A DNA stretch of 13,233 bases, from positions 1-13,233 of the forward strand of contig CALFYQ010000016.1 of assembly GCA_937952085.1 (NCBI GenBank), in the 5' to 3' direction. The position numbers and the translations under genes are program-made. Every line of letters begins with the position of its first letter. Position 1 is the first letter of the stretch. Positions 1-6,775 of the stretch are shown one piece after another. The notes beneath the pieces were generated by a model. The model had not been told where the DNA came from. It did no database searches and saw nothing but the letters and a program-made list of their open reading frames with translations. This DNA is from an uncultured Paracoccaceae bacterium (lineage in GTDB: Bacteria; Pseudomonadota; Alphaproteobacteria; Rhodobacterales; Rhodobacteraceae).

Positions 1-45
1 GGCCTCAGCCGCGCGGATCGCCGCCGCGCGGCCGGTCAGCGCCAT
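1..45 (-). CDS. Start of an unidentified minus-strand gene (partial, runs off window)
   Basis: After the stop of the PAS-domain gene, the minus strand has a 13-nt gap and then an ATG at 45. It opens a frame that stays open to the window edge and reads MALTGRAAAIRAAEA. The same strand and close spacing suggest an operon with the PAS gene. Only 15 residues are visible, there is no strong ribosome binding site, and I do not recognise the protein. It could be a chance open stretch. Confidence 0.3.
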   Translation of the reverse strand, partial: MALTGRAAAIRAAEA

Positions 46-58
46 GCCGGCACGCCGC

Positions 59-778
59 TCAGTCCTTGACGAGCCGGAGATGGTCCCGCCGCCGCTTGGT
101 CGGGGGCGTCGTCGGCGGGGTGGCCGGGTCGCCGCCGCCGGTCACCTCGCGGAGCGAAGGCTTCTGCTTCGGCGCCGCCTTCGGCGCGTTGCGACCGACG
201 AAGCCCTTCGGCGCCTCGGCGAAGCCCGCGAGCGGCTCGGCGCGGGTCGCGGCCGGCGCGTCAGGCGTCGCCGCCGCGGCCGCGATCAGGCGGAGCCGGC
301 GCGGCGCGGCGGAGATCAGCGGCGCGGCCTCGCCCGGCGCGGTCAGCACGTGGGCGGCGCCCATCAGCCGGTCGAGCCGGCCGAAATCGGACCGCAGCGG
401 CAGGAGCGCGATCTCGATCCGCACCGGCGCCTCGCCCTCCGTTTCGGCCTCGGCCTCGACGGCGGCGACCGCGCCGAGGGTGAGGGCGCGTTCGGCGAGA
501 GATGCGAAGCGCGCGCCATCCGCGCCGACGAAGAGCGCCGGGGCCGACATGCCGCGCAGCTCCATGCCGAACAGCTCCGAGAGCGCGCCTCCGGCGAGGC
601 GGAAGCGAAGCTCCCCGCCGCCGAGCGACTCGAGGATGAAGACATGGGAGGCGAGCGTCCGCCCCAGGCTCTGCGCGGTGATCTCCGCGCGATAGGGAGC
701 GGGCCGGCCGGCGCGGAGGCCGGTCCAGAACGCCATCAGAGCTTCGTTGCCCGAGTGCTTCAATTCGACACTGCTCAT
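59..778 (-). CDS. PAS_5-type PAS domain-containing protein
   Basis: Predicted cytoplasmic protein of 239 aa. Residues about 10-140 look like the alphaproteobacterial PAS_5 family: an N-terminal helix (ALMAFWTGLRAGRPAP), then RAEI, then a sensor core with FILESLGGGELRFRLAGG and GMELRGMSAPALF. In such proteins the motif pattern 'R.AG..L..L.G.E.RG' follows the PAS beta strands. No output domain (kinase, GGDEF or HTH) follows. The C-terminal third is Ala/Pro/Lys-rich, looks disordered and ends in a basic tail (KRRRDHLRLVKD). The start at 778 is chosen because the conserved region begins right after it and GGAG lies about 9 nt upstream. An in-frame ATG at 838 with a better GAGGAG site would add 20 residues. 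The gene is divergent from yicC. Ligand and partner are unknown. Confidence 0.8.
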   Translation of the reverse strand: MSSVELKHSGNEALMAFWTGLRAGRPAPYRAEITAQSLGRTLASHVFILESLGGGELRFRLAGGALSELFGMELRGMSAPALFVGADGARFASLAERALTLGAVAAVEAEAETEGEAPVRIEIALLPLRSDFGRLDRLMGAAHVLTAPGEAAPLISAAPRRLRLIAAAAATPDAPAATRAEPLAGFAEAPKGFVGRNAPKAAPKQKPSLREVTGGGDPATPPTTPPTKRRRDHLRLVKD

Positions 779-1023
779 TGTCCCGCTCCGCCCCGTTACG
801 GAACAGCCGTCGCTAAAATTACCCTCGCCGCGCCGCATGTCCACGCTCCTCTTTACAAGATTCCAACGGAACCCTTCGATTTCTCTCCGCGTTCTCGGGA
901 ACTTTTCCGCAAAATCCGTGCCAAACCGCGGGATAGGCTGCAAAAAGCGGCGAATGCGCGCGGGCTTGGCCTTCGGCGACGGCCGTCCTAGGCTCCGTGG
1001 CCTCGAAACGCCCGGGAGGGGGC
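779..1023. promoter_or_regulatory. Divergent intergenic region between the PAS gene and yicC
   Basis: This 245-bp spacer is visibly richer in A/T than its surroundings, with runs such as CTAAAATTACC and GCAAAAAGC. For the plus strand a candidate sigma-70 promoter is TTGGCC (966-971), 17-bp spacer, TAGGCT (989-994), which would give a leader of about 23 nt. GGGAGG at 1014-1019 is a strong ribosome binding site for the yicC ATG at 1024. For the minus strand I see no convincing -35/-10 pair. The promoter is called by eye. Confidence 0.4.
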
Positions 1024-1908
1024 ATGCAGTCTATGACCGGATTCGCCGCGCTGGCCGCCGAGGCGGGCGGCCGGGCCTGGCGATGGGAGGCACGGAGCGT
1101 CAACGGCAGGGGGCTCGAGCTTCGGTTCCGGCTCGCGGAAGGCGTTGATTCGCTGGAGCCGGAGCTCCGCGCCGAGGCGGCGAAGCGGCTCGCCCGCGGC
1201 AATGTCACCTTTTCGCTCCGCCCCGATTCGGCCGGCGGCGGGGCCGGCGCCGCGGTCAACCCGGCGGCGCTGGAGGCCGCGCTCGCCGCAGTCGAAGCGG
1301 CGGAGGCGCGCGCCGACGCCGGCGGCCTCTCGCTCCGGCCTTCGAGCGCGGCGGAGCTTCTCGCGCTTCCGGGCGTGATGGAGACGGGGGCTGGCCCGGC
1401 CGACGTGGACGCCGCGCCGGCGCTGAAGGCGGGCTTCGGCCGGCTCGTCGCCGCCCTCGCCAAGGCTCGCGCCGAGGAAGGCGCCCGCCTCGCCGAGACC
1501 CTCGCCGGACATGTCTCCGAGATCGAGGCGCTCGCCGAGGCGGCGGCCGCCGCCTTCGCCGCGCAGCGCGAGGGCGCAGCGGACCGGCTTGCCGAGAAGG
1601 TCGCGCAGCTCCAGGCCGCCGGCGCCGAGACGCCGCCGGAGCGGCTGGCGCAGGAGCTCGCCCTTCTCGCCGTAAAGGCCGATGTGAGCGAGGAGCTGGA
1701 CCGGCTCCGCGGCCATGTCGCCGCCGCCCGCGCGCTCCTGAAGGAGACGGCGCCGGTCGGCCGGAAGCTCGACTTCCTGACGCAGGAATTCAACCGGGAG
1801 GCGAACACGCTCTGCTCCAAGGCGGCGAGCGCGGCGCTGACGGCGATCGGCCTCGAGCTGAAGGTGGTGATCGACCGGATGCGCGAGCAGGCGGCGAACG
1901 TCGAATGA
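1024..1908 (+). CDS. yicC: YicC/YloC family endoribonuclease
   Basis: Protein of 294 aa, matching the usual length of the YicC family, whose E. coli member is an endoribonuclease that contributes to sRNA (RyhB) turnover. The N-terminal signature MQSMTGFA is present, followed by the RSVNGRGLELRFRL strand typical of YicC_N. The C-terminal DUF1732 part is well conserved: EELDRLRGHV near residue 220, then GRKLDFLTQEFNREANTLCSK, and the final ELKVVIDRMREQAANVE. The middle is an Ala/Glu-rich helical stretch. An in-frame ATG at 997 would add nine residues, but the family starts at MQSMTGF and GGGAGG sits just upstream of 1024. The stop overlaps the gmk start (ATGA), so the two are translationally coupled, which is a common arrangement. 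Confidence 0.96.
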   Translation: MQSMTGFAALAAEAGGRAWRWEARSVNGRGLELRFRLAEGVDSLEPELRAEAAKRLARGNVTFSLRPDSAGGGAGAAVNPAALEAALAAVEAAEARADAGGLSLRPSSAAELLALPGVMETGAGPADVDAAPALKAGFGRLVAALAKARAEEGARLAETLAGHVSEIEALAEAAAAAFAAQREGAADRLAEKVAQLQAAGAETPPERLAQELALLAVKADVSEELDRLRGHVAAARALLKETAPVGRKLDFLTQEFNREANTLCSKAASAALTAIGLELKVVIDRMREQAANVE

Positions 1909-2558
1909 CCGCCGATCTCCGCCGCCGCGGTCTTCTCTTCATCCTCTCCTCGCCTTCGGGGGCGGGAAAGTCGACCATCGCACGGCGGCTCCTTGCCGAG
2001 GACGGGCAGCTCGGCTTCTCGATCTCCGCCACCACGCGGCCGCCGCGGCCGGGCGAGAGCGACGGGGTGGAATACCATTTCCGCACGCTCGACGCCTTCG
2101 AGGCGATGGTCGCGCGGGGCGAGCTTCTGGAGCACGCGCTCGTCTTCGGCCACCGCTACGGCACGCCGCGCGCGCCGGTCGAGGCCGCCATCGCCGCCGG
2201 GCGCGACGTGATCTTCGACGTGGACTGGCAGGGCGCGCAGCAGATCGCCAATTCGCCGCTGGCGGATTCGGTCGCCTCCGTTTTCATCCTGCCGCCCTCC
2301 ATCGCGGCGCTGGAGGCGCGGCTCCGCGCCCGCGGCCAGGACAGCGACGAGGTGATCGCCGGGCGGATGGAGCGCAGCCGCGACGAGATCAGCCACTGGG
2401 AAGCCTACGACTATGTCCTGGTGAACGAGGATCTCGACGCCTGCGCCGCCGAGGTCGCGGCGATCCTGAAGGCCGAGCGGCTGCGGCGCCGGCGCCGGCC
2501 TGGCCTCACCGACCATGTGCGGGCGCTCAACGACGAGTTCGAACGGAGGCGAGGATGA
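1905..2558 (+). CDS. gmk: Guanylate kinase
   Basis: Cytoplasmic enzyme that phosphorylates GMP to GDP with ATP, essential for GTP/dGTP synthesis. It has 217 aa, close to the usual 205-215. The P-loop is SPSGAGKST (residues 16-24). The GMP-binding region shows SATTRPPRPGE (41-51), VEYHF (56-60), E75 and GHRYGT (82-87), followed by DVDWQGAQQI (105-114). The lid segment has R-rich RMERSRDEISHW (154-165) and the family motif YDYVLVN (168-174). The basic tail RLRRRRRP (192-199) is longer than in many homologues. The start codon overlaps the yicC stop by four bases, and its own stop overlaps the next start in the same way, so all three genes should be made from one transcript. Confidence 0.97.
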   Translation: MTADLRRRGLLFILSSPSGAGKSTIARRLLAEDGQLGFSISATTRPPRPGESDGVEYHFRTLDAFEAMVARGELLEHALVFGHRYGTPRAPVEAAIAAGRDVIFDVDWQGAQQIANSPLADSVASVFILPPSIAALEARLRARGQDSDEVIAGRMERSRDEISHWEAYDYVLVNEDLDACAAEVAAILKAERLRRRRRPGLTDHVRALNDEFERRRG

Positions 2559-3085
2559 CGGAGCTTTACGCGCTCGACGGCAAGGCGCCGGAGCTGCCGA
2601 CCGACGGCGATTACTGGGTCGCGCCGGGGGCGGTGGTGGTCGGCAATGTCCGGCTCGGCGAGGGCGCCTCGATCTGGTTCGGCACGGTGCTTCGCGGCGA
2701 CAACGAGTTGATCGACATCGGCCCCGGCTCCAACGTGCAGGACCTTTGCGTCTTCCACACCGATCCAGGCATGCCGCTGACCATCGGGGCCAACTGCACG
2801 ATCGGCCACCGGGCGATCCTCCATGGCTGCACGATCGGCGACGGCAGCCTGATCGGCATGGGCGCGACCGTGCTCAACGGGGCGAAGATCGGCAAGGGCT
2901 GTCTCGTCGGCGCCAATGCGCTCGTGACCGAGGGAAAGGAATTCCCCGACGGCTCGCTGATCGTCGGCGCCCCGGCCAAGGCGGTGAAGGAACTGGACGA
3001 GGCGGCGCGGATGAAGCTCCTCGCTTCGGCCGCGCATTACCAGGCGAACGCCCGGCGCTTCCGGCAGGGGCTCGCCCCGGCCTGA
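2555..3085 (+). CDS. Gamma-class carbonic anhydrase family protein
   Basis: Protein of 176 aa made of left-handed beta-helix hexapeptide repeats (VVVGNVRLGEGASIWFG; TIGANCTIGHRAILHGC; TIGDGSLIGMGATVLNG; KIGKGCLVGANALV) and a C-terminal helix. The residues expected for the Cam/YrdA zinc site are present: His68 in FHTD, His85 in IGHRA and His90 in ILHGC, with Arg47/Asp49 (RGD) and Gln62/Asp63 (NVQD). It lacks the acidic loop of the archetypal Cam enzyme, as do most bacterial homologues, and many of these have little or no measured carbonic anhydrase activity. Predicted cytoplasmic trimer. It is coupled to gmk by an ATGA overlap. The function could be CO2 hydration or a related metal-dependent hydrolase role. 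Confidence 0.94.
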   Translation: MTELYALDGKAPELPTDGDYWVAPGAVVVGNVRLGEGASIWFGTVLRGDNELIDIGPGSNVQDLCVFHTDPGMPLTIGANCTIGHRAILHGCTIGDGSLIGMGATVLNGAKIGKGCLVGANALVTEGKEFPDGSLIVGAPAKAVKELDEAARMKLLASAAHYQANARRFRQGLAPA

Positions 3086-3100
3086 AGCGCCGGCGCGTGG

Positions 3101-3445
3101 TCAGGCGGCGAGGCGCCTCCGCCGCCCGCCGAGGCCGCCGAGAAGGAGGTGCCCGCTCGCCGGGATCGGCGCCGGGTTGGTCACCACCGGCGCCGGCGTC
3201 GCCGCGAGCGCCCTGATGTAGATGAAGGCGCCGGCCGAGGAGGAAGGCGCGACGCGCGCCAGTTCCGCGCCCGTCAGCGGATCGAGCGTGACGAGGGCGT
3301 CCGCCGCGTCGCCCGTGGTCGCGAAAAGCGTTCCGCCGACGAAGGCGAGCGCCGAGATGCTGGTCGCCGTGGCTCCGAGCGTCGTCACCGTGTCGAGCGT
3401 GAAATCGTAGGAGAGCAGCGCATCCGCGAAGAGGTCGACCGTATG
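3101..3445 (-). pseudogene. Remnant of a secreted VPLPA-CTERM-type protein
   Basis: Minus-strand open frame converging on the carbonic anhydrase gene with only 15 bp between stops. From about 3445 it reads like a beta-propeller-type repeat protein: SYDFTLDTVTTLG, ALAFVGGTLFATTGDA, ALVTLDPLTGAELARV. It then has a Pro-rich linker (TPAPVVTNPAPIPASG) and ends LLLGGLGGRRRRLAA. That end mimics a VPLPA/PEP-CTERM sorting signal (PxPAS, hydrophobic segment, basic tail). The hydrophobic part is only about 8 residues instead of roughly 15-20. There is no signal peptide and no plausible start. The frame stays open upstream to an ATG at 3592, but that portion is compositionally unlike protein and covers the upstream region of the next gene. 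The best reading is the 3' end of a decayed gene. A short expressed protein is less likely. Confidence 0.6.
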
Positions 3446-3592
3446 GGCGAAGCGCCGCCCGGCTATTCGTGGACCGTCGCCCCGGCTTGCGCTACGGGTT
3501 GTGATCGCAACTCGATTCGAAGCCGTGTCAAACGGCGTGGATCGCGGTAGCGTCAAGCAAGCCGGCGCAAAGCCGGATCTGGGAGGAGACAC
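3446..3592 (+). promoter_or_regulatory. Upstream region of the TRAP transporter operon with palindromic operator candidate
   Basis: This 147-bp stretch before the transporter contains GTTGTGATCGCAAC (3498-3511), a 14-bp inverted repeat in which six of seven base pairs are symmetrical. It is a plausible site for a dimeric repressor such as a GntR or LacI family member. A small hairpin follows, CCGGC (3562-3566), loop GCAAA, GCCGG (3572-3576). Directly after it comes the ribosome binding site GGAGGA (3582-3587), 5 nt before the ATG. No clear -35/-10 pair is evident, and no regulator gene is encoded nearby. Confidence 0.4.
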
Positions 3593-4627
3593 ATGGATCG
3601 CCGTTCATTCCTGTCCGCCGCCGTCGGCGCGGGCGCCCTCCTCGCCGCCGGCCCGGCCGCGGCGGAGGAATACTATTTCCGTCTGCACCACCTGCTGGGG
3701 GCCAAGGCGCCGGCGCAGACCAAGATGCTGGAGCCCTGGGCGAAGCAGGTGGAGGCGAATTCCGGCGGCAAGGTGAAGATCGAGATCTTCCCGGCGATGT
3801 CGCTCGGCGGCCGGCCGCCCGAACTGATCCAGCAGGTGCGCGACGGCGTGGTGGACCTGATCTGGACGGTGAACGGCTACACGCCCGGCATCTTCCCGCG
3901 CACCGAGGTGATGGAGCTGCCGACCGTCTTCGTGAACGACCCGAAGGCGGCCAATCTCGCCCTCTACGACCTGTTCGAGAGCGACCTGAAGGAAGAGTAC
4001 AAGGGCGTCGAGGTGATGTTCCTCCACGTCCATGCCGGCCAGGCGATCCACATGCGGGACACGCCGGTGCGCAGCCCGGCCGATCTCGCCGGCAAGAAGA
4101 TGCGGATCCCGACCCGGACCGGCGCCTGGATCATCGAGGCGCTCGGCGCCGCGCCGGTGGCGATGCCGGTGCCGGAACTGCCGCAGGCGCTGCAGAAGGG
4201 CGTGGTCGATGGCGCCTTCATCCCGTGGGAGATCATCCCGCCGCTGAAGATCCAGGACCAGACCAGGTACCAGATCGAAGGCGCGAAGATGGAGCGCTTC
4301 GGCACCACCACCTTCCAGGTCTCGATGAACGGCGCGAAGTGGTCGAGCTTGCCGGACGACATCAAGAAGGCCTTCAAGGACGCGTCCGGGCCGGACTGGT
4401 GGGCCGAGGTCGGCGACATCTGGCGCGCCTCCGACGATTTCGGCATCGACCTCGCGGTCAAGGCCGGGAACGAGCACATCGTGCTGACCGAGGAGGAGAC
4501 GCAGGCCTTCCGCGACGCGCTCCAGCCGGTCGTGAAGCGGTGGGTCGACGACGTGACCGGGCAGGGGATCGACGGGGCGGGCCTCGTCGAAAAGGCCCGC
4601 GCCCTCGTCGCTAGGCACGGGTCCTGA
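3593..4627 (+). CDS. dctP: TRAP transporter substrate-binding protein (DctP family)
   Basis: Periplasmic solute receptor of a tripartite ATP-independent transporter, which captures an organic acid and delivers it to the membrane subunits. It has 344 aa, a usual length. The signal peptide begins MDRRSFL, a twin-arginine-type motif, followed by an Ala/Gly hydrophobic core and a likely AAA-EE cleavage after residue 24. The mature part shows the family pattern: HHLLG near the start, the QQVRDGVVDLIWT segment (80-92), and LAGKKMRIPTRTGAWIIEALGAAPVAMPVPELPQAL split over residues 165-200. The next segment is QKGVVDGAFIPWEI. Arg171 in KMRIP corresponds to the conserved carboxylate-binding arginine of DctP/SiaP proteins. 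The substrate cannot be read from the sequence; the conserved arginine favours a carboxylate. It is first in the operon. Confidence 0.95.
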   Translation: MDRRSFLSAAVGAGALLAAGPAAAEEYYFRLHHLLGAKAPAQTKMLEPWAKQVEANSGGKVKIEIFPAMSLGGRPPELIQQVRDGVVDLIWTVNGYTPGIFPRTEVMELPTVFVNDPKAANLALYDLFESDLKEEYKGVEVMFLHVHAGQAIHMRDTPVRSPADLAGKKMRIPTRTGAWIIEALGAAPVAMPVPELPQALQKGVVDGAFIPWEIIPPLKIQDQTRYQIEGAKMERFGTTTFQVSMNGAKWSSLPDDIKKAFKDASGPDWWAEVGDIWRASDDFGIDLAVKAGNEHIVLTEEETQAFRDALQPVVKRWVDDVTGQGIDGAGLVEKARALVARHGS

Positions 4628-5137
4628 GTGGCCGAACCTGAACCGCGCCGCGCCGGGTTCTTCGGCGCGGCGGCCGCCCTCATCCGGGTCTGGGCGCTCC
4701 TCGGCGGGGCGCTCCTTCTCGTCGTGGTCGCGATCAACGTGGTCTCGGTGATCGGCGGCGTTGTCTGGGTTCCGTTCCCGGGCGATTTCGAGCTGACGGA
4801 GATGGGCGTGGCCGTCGCCGCCTTCGCCTTCCTGCCCTGGTGCCAGCTCACCGACGCCAACGTGACGGCGGACATCTTCACCGCGCGGGCGGGGCCGCGG
4901 GCGGTGGCGCTCCTCCGGTTCCTCGCGGCAATCGTCGCCTTCGTCTTCGCCGTGCTGATGCTCTGGCGGATGTGGGCCGGGATGTGGGACCAGAAGGAAT
5001 ACGGCTATACGACCGCGATCCTGCAGGCGCCGATCTGGTGGGCCTTCGCGCCAATCGTCGTCTCGCTGGGGCTCCTCATCGTCGCCGCCTTCATCACCCT
5101 CGTCGAAAGCGGGCGCGAAGCCGCGGGGCGCGCATGA
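4628..5137 (+). CDS. dctQ: TRAP transporter small permease (DctQ family)
   Basis: Inner-membrane small subunit of the TRAP transporter, 169 aa. Four hydrophobic segments are visible: about residues 15-40 (VWALLGGALLLVVVAINVVS), 58-78 (MGVAVAAFAFLPWCQL), 92-117 (LLRFLAAIVAFVFAVLMLWR) and 136-160 (WAFAPIVVSLGLLIVAAFI). The sequence FPGDFELTEMGVAVAAF after the first helix and the TDANVTADIF stretch are typical DctQ features. Translation starts at GTG immediately after the dctP stop codon with no gap, and the stop overlaps the start of the large permease (ATGA), so expression should be tightly coupled. Confidence 0.93.
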   Translation: MAEPEPRRAGFFGAAAALIRVWALLGGALLLVVVAINVVSVIGGVVWVPFPGDFELTEMGVAVAAFAFLPWCQLTDANVTADIFTARAGPRAVALLRFLAAIVAFVFAVLMLWRMWAGMWDQKEYGYTTAILQAPIWWAFAPIVVSLGLLIVAAFITLVESGREAAGRA

Positions 5138-6495
5138 TCTCCGACCCCATCGCCCTCGGCCTCGGCGCGCTCGTCGTCCTTGTCGGGCTGATCGCGATCC
5201 GGATGCCGATCGCCTATTCGATGATCCTCGTCGGCGGCGTCGGCGCGGCCATCGTCAACGGCCCGGCCATCGTCCTCAGTCAGTTGAAGACGCTCGCCTA
5301 CGGCCAGTTCTCGATCTATGACCTTTCGGTCGTGCCGATGTTCGTGCTGATGGGCGCGCTCGCCGGCAAGGCGGGGCTGTCGACCGCGCTCTTCCGCGCC
5401 GCGAACGCCTGGCTAGGCTGGGTGCGGGGCGGCACCGCGATGGCGGCGATCGCCGCCTGCGCCGGGTTCGGCGCGGTCTGCGGCTCTTCGCTCGCCACCG
5501 CCTCTGCGATGGGCCGGGTCGCCCTGCCGGAGCTCGCGCGCTATCGCTATTCCGGGGCGCTGGCGACCGGCTCGCTGGCGGCGGGCGGGGTGCTCGGCAT
5601 CCTGATCCCGCCTTCGGTCGTCCTCGTCATCTACGCCATCATCGTCGAGGCCAACATCGTCTCGATGTTCGCGGCGGCGATGATCCCGGGCGCGCTGGCC
5701 GTCATCCTCTTCCTTCTCGTCATCGCCGTCTATGTCGCAGTGAACCCGGCGGCGGGGCCGAAGGGCGGCGCGGCCGATGCGGCCGAGTTCCGCGACGCGA
5801 CGCTCGGCATGATCCCGGTCCTCGTCATCTTCGGTCTCGTGCTCGGCGGCATCTACGGCGGGCTCTACAACCCGACGCCGGCCGCGGCGATCGGCGTCGC
5901 GCTCGTCTGGGCCTATGGCGCGCTGAAGGGCGAGATCGGCTTTCGCGCCCTCGTCGAGAGCCTGAAGGAGACGGCCGGGACGACCGGCATGATCTACCTC
6001 ATCCTCCTCGGCGCCGAGCTCATGAAGATCTTCATGTCGCGGATCGGGCTGCCGCAGGCTACCGCCGCATGGATCCTCGAAAGCGGGCTCTCGCCGATGA
6101 CGGTGATGATCCTGCTTCTCTTCGCGCTGATCCTGCTCGGCTGCCTGATGGACAGCCTTTCGATGATCCTCCTGGTGATCCCGTTCTTCTGGCCGGTGCT
6201 GGTCGATCTCAACGGCGGGCTCTACCAGGGCGCGGAAGGCTCCGGCTTCGGCCTCTCGACCGAGGAGCTGAAGATCTGGTTCGGGATATTGGCGCTGATC
6301 GTGGTGGAGCTCGGGCTCATCACGCCGCCGGTCGGCATGAACGTCTTCGTCATCTCGGCGCTGGCGAAGGACGTGCCGATGATCGAGACCTTCAAGGGCG
6401 TCGCGCCGTTCTTCTTCGCGGAGCTGATCCGCGTCGCGCTGCTGGTCTCCGCGCCGGGGCTGACGCTCTGGCTCCCGCGTCTCCTCGCCGGATAG
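5134..6495 (+). CDS. dctM: TRAP transporter large permease (DctM family)
   Basis: Main ion-coupled transport subunit in the inner membrane, 453 aa with about a dozen hydrophobic segments, matching the DctM family length of 425-460. Recognisable motifs are GSSLATASAMGRVALPEL (first half), GVLGILIPPSVVLVIYAI, the YNPTPAAAIGV segment and, in the second half, GCLMDSLSMILLVIPFFWPV and ELGLITPPVGMNVFVIS. The repeated P-P loops (LIPPS and ITPPVG) are expected for the ion and substrate site. The start ATG overlaps the dctQ stop; earlier in-frame starts lie inside dctQ and give unrelated sequence. A slightly long insert (about residues 369-380, LYQGAEGSGFGL) precedes the last helices. It is the last gene of the transporter operon. 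Confidence 0.96.
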   Translation: MISDPIALGLGALVVLVGLIAIRMPIAYSMILVGGVGAAIVNGPAIVLSQLKTLAYGQFSIYDLSVVPMFVLMGALAGKAGLSTALFRAANAWLGWVRGGTAMAAIAACAGFGAVCGSSLATASAMGRVALPELARYRYSGALATGSLAAGGVLGILIPPSVVLVIYAIIVEANIVSMFAAAMIPGALAVILFLLVIAVYVAVNPAAGPKGGAADAAEFRDATLGMIPVLVIFGLVLGGIYGGLYNPTPAAAIGVALVWAYGALKGEIGFRALVESLKETAGTTGMIYLILLGAELMKIFMSRIGLPQATAAWILESGLSPMTVMILLLFALILLGCLMDSLSMILLVIPFFWPVLVDLNGGLYQGAEGSGFGLSTEELKIWFGILALIVVELGLITPPVGMNVFVISALAKDVPMIETFKGVAPFFFAELIRVALLVSAPGLTLWLPRLLAG

Positions 6496-6626
6496 AAACC
6501 CGTCGCCAACGTGTGAGCGCAGAGAAGAGGGCGGCGCACGACCCTGGGAGGGCGCCCTGACGGTGGGGCGGGAGAGCTTTATCGTTCCGCTTCGAGCGAC
6601 CGGCGAGCCCCTTGAACCGGTGGAGA

Positions 6627-6678
6627 GCGCCCGACCCCCGGGAGGGTCGGGCGCGGCCCGGGTTTGTCACCCGGGCCG
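6627..6678. terminator. Two back-to-back hairpins between convergent operons
   Basis: Hairpin 1 has an 11-bp perfect stem, GCGCCCGACCC (6627-6637) with GGGTCGGGCGC (6644-6654) and a 6-nt loop. Hairpin 2 has a 10-bp perfect stem, CGGCCCGGGT (6654-6663) with ACCCGGGCCG (6669-6678) and a 5-nt loop. They share base 6654, so they abut. They lie between dctM and the convergent ThDP-enzyme gene, where a bidirectional transcription stop is expected. Neither is followed by a T-run on either strand, so classic intrinsic termination is uncertain; the only T-run, T6, is about 40 nt further on. Confidence 0.55.
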
Positions 6679-6775
6679 ACGATCGTGGTGGGCCGCGCTC
6701 CCCGCTCTGGCGAAGAACATATTTTTTATGGATTGAAATCAGAGTCTTGCGGCAGATTTCACCGTGAAACGCCGC

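Noticed and set aside
819..2516. Long minus-strand open frame opposite yicC and gmk
   Set aside because: Its sequence is low-complexity Arg/Ala/Ser with no family features and it lies wholly opposite well-identified genes; such shadows are normal at about 70% GC.
3086..3130. Hairpin at the carbonic anhydrase/VPLPA convergent ends (GGCGGCGAGGCGCC...)
   Set aside because: The arms are imperfect, overlap the remnant's coding end, and there is no T-run, so I do not call it a terminator.
3446..3592. N-terminal 50 residues of the VPLPA-like frame as real coding sequence
   Set aside because: There is no signal peptide or repeat similarity in this part, and it overlaps the upstream region, operator candidate and ribosome binding site of dctP.
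3605..4618. Long minus-strand frame opposite dctP
   Set aside because: It is rich in His, Asp and Arg, as expected from reading the complement of a GC-rich gene; the plus strand encodes an unmistakable TRAP receptor.
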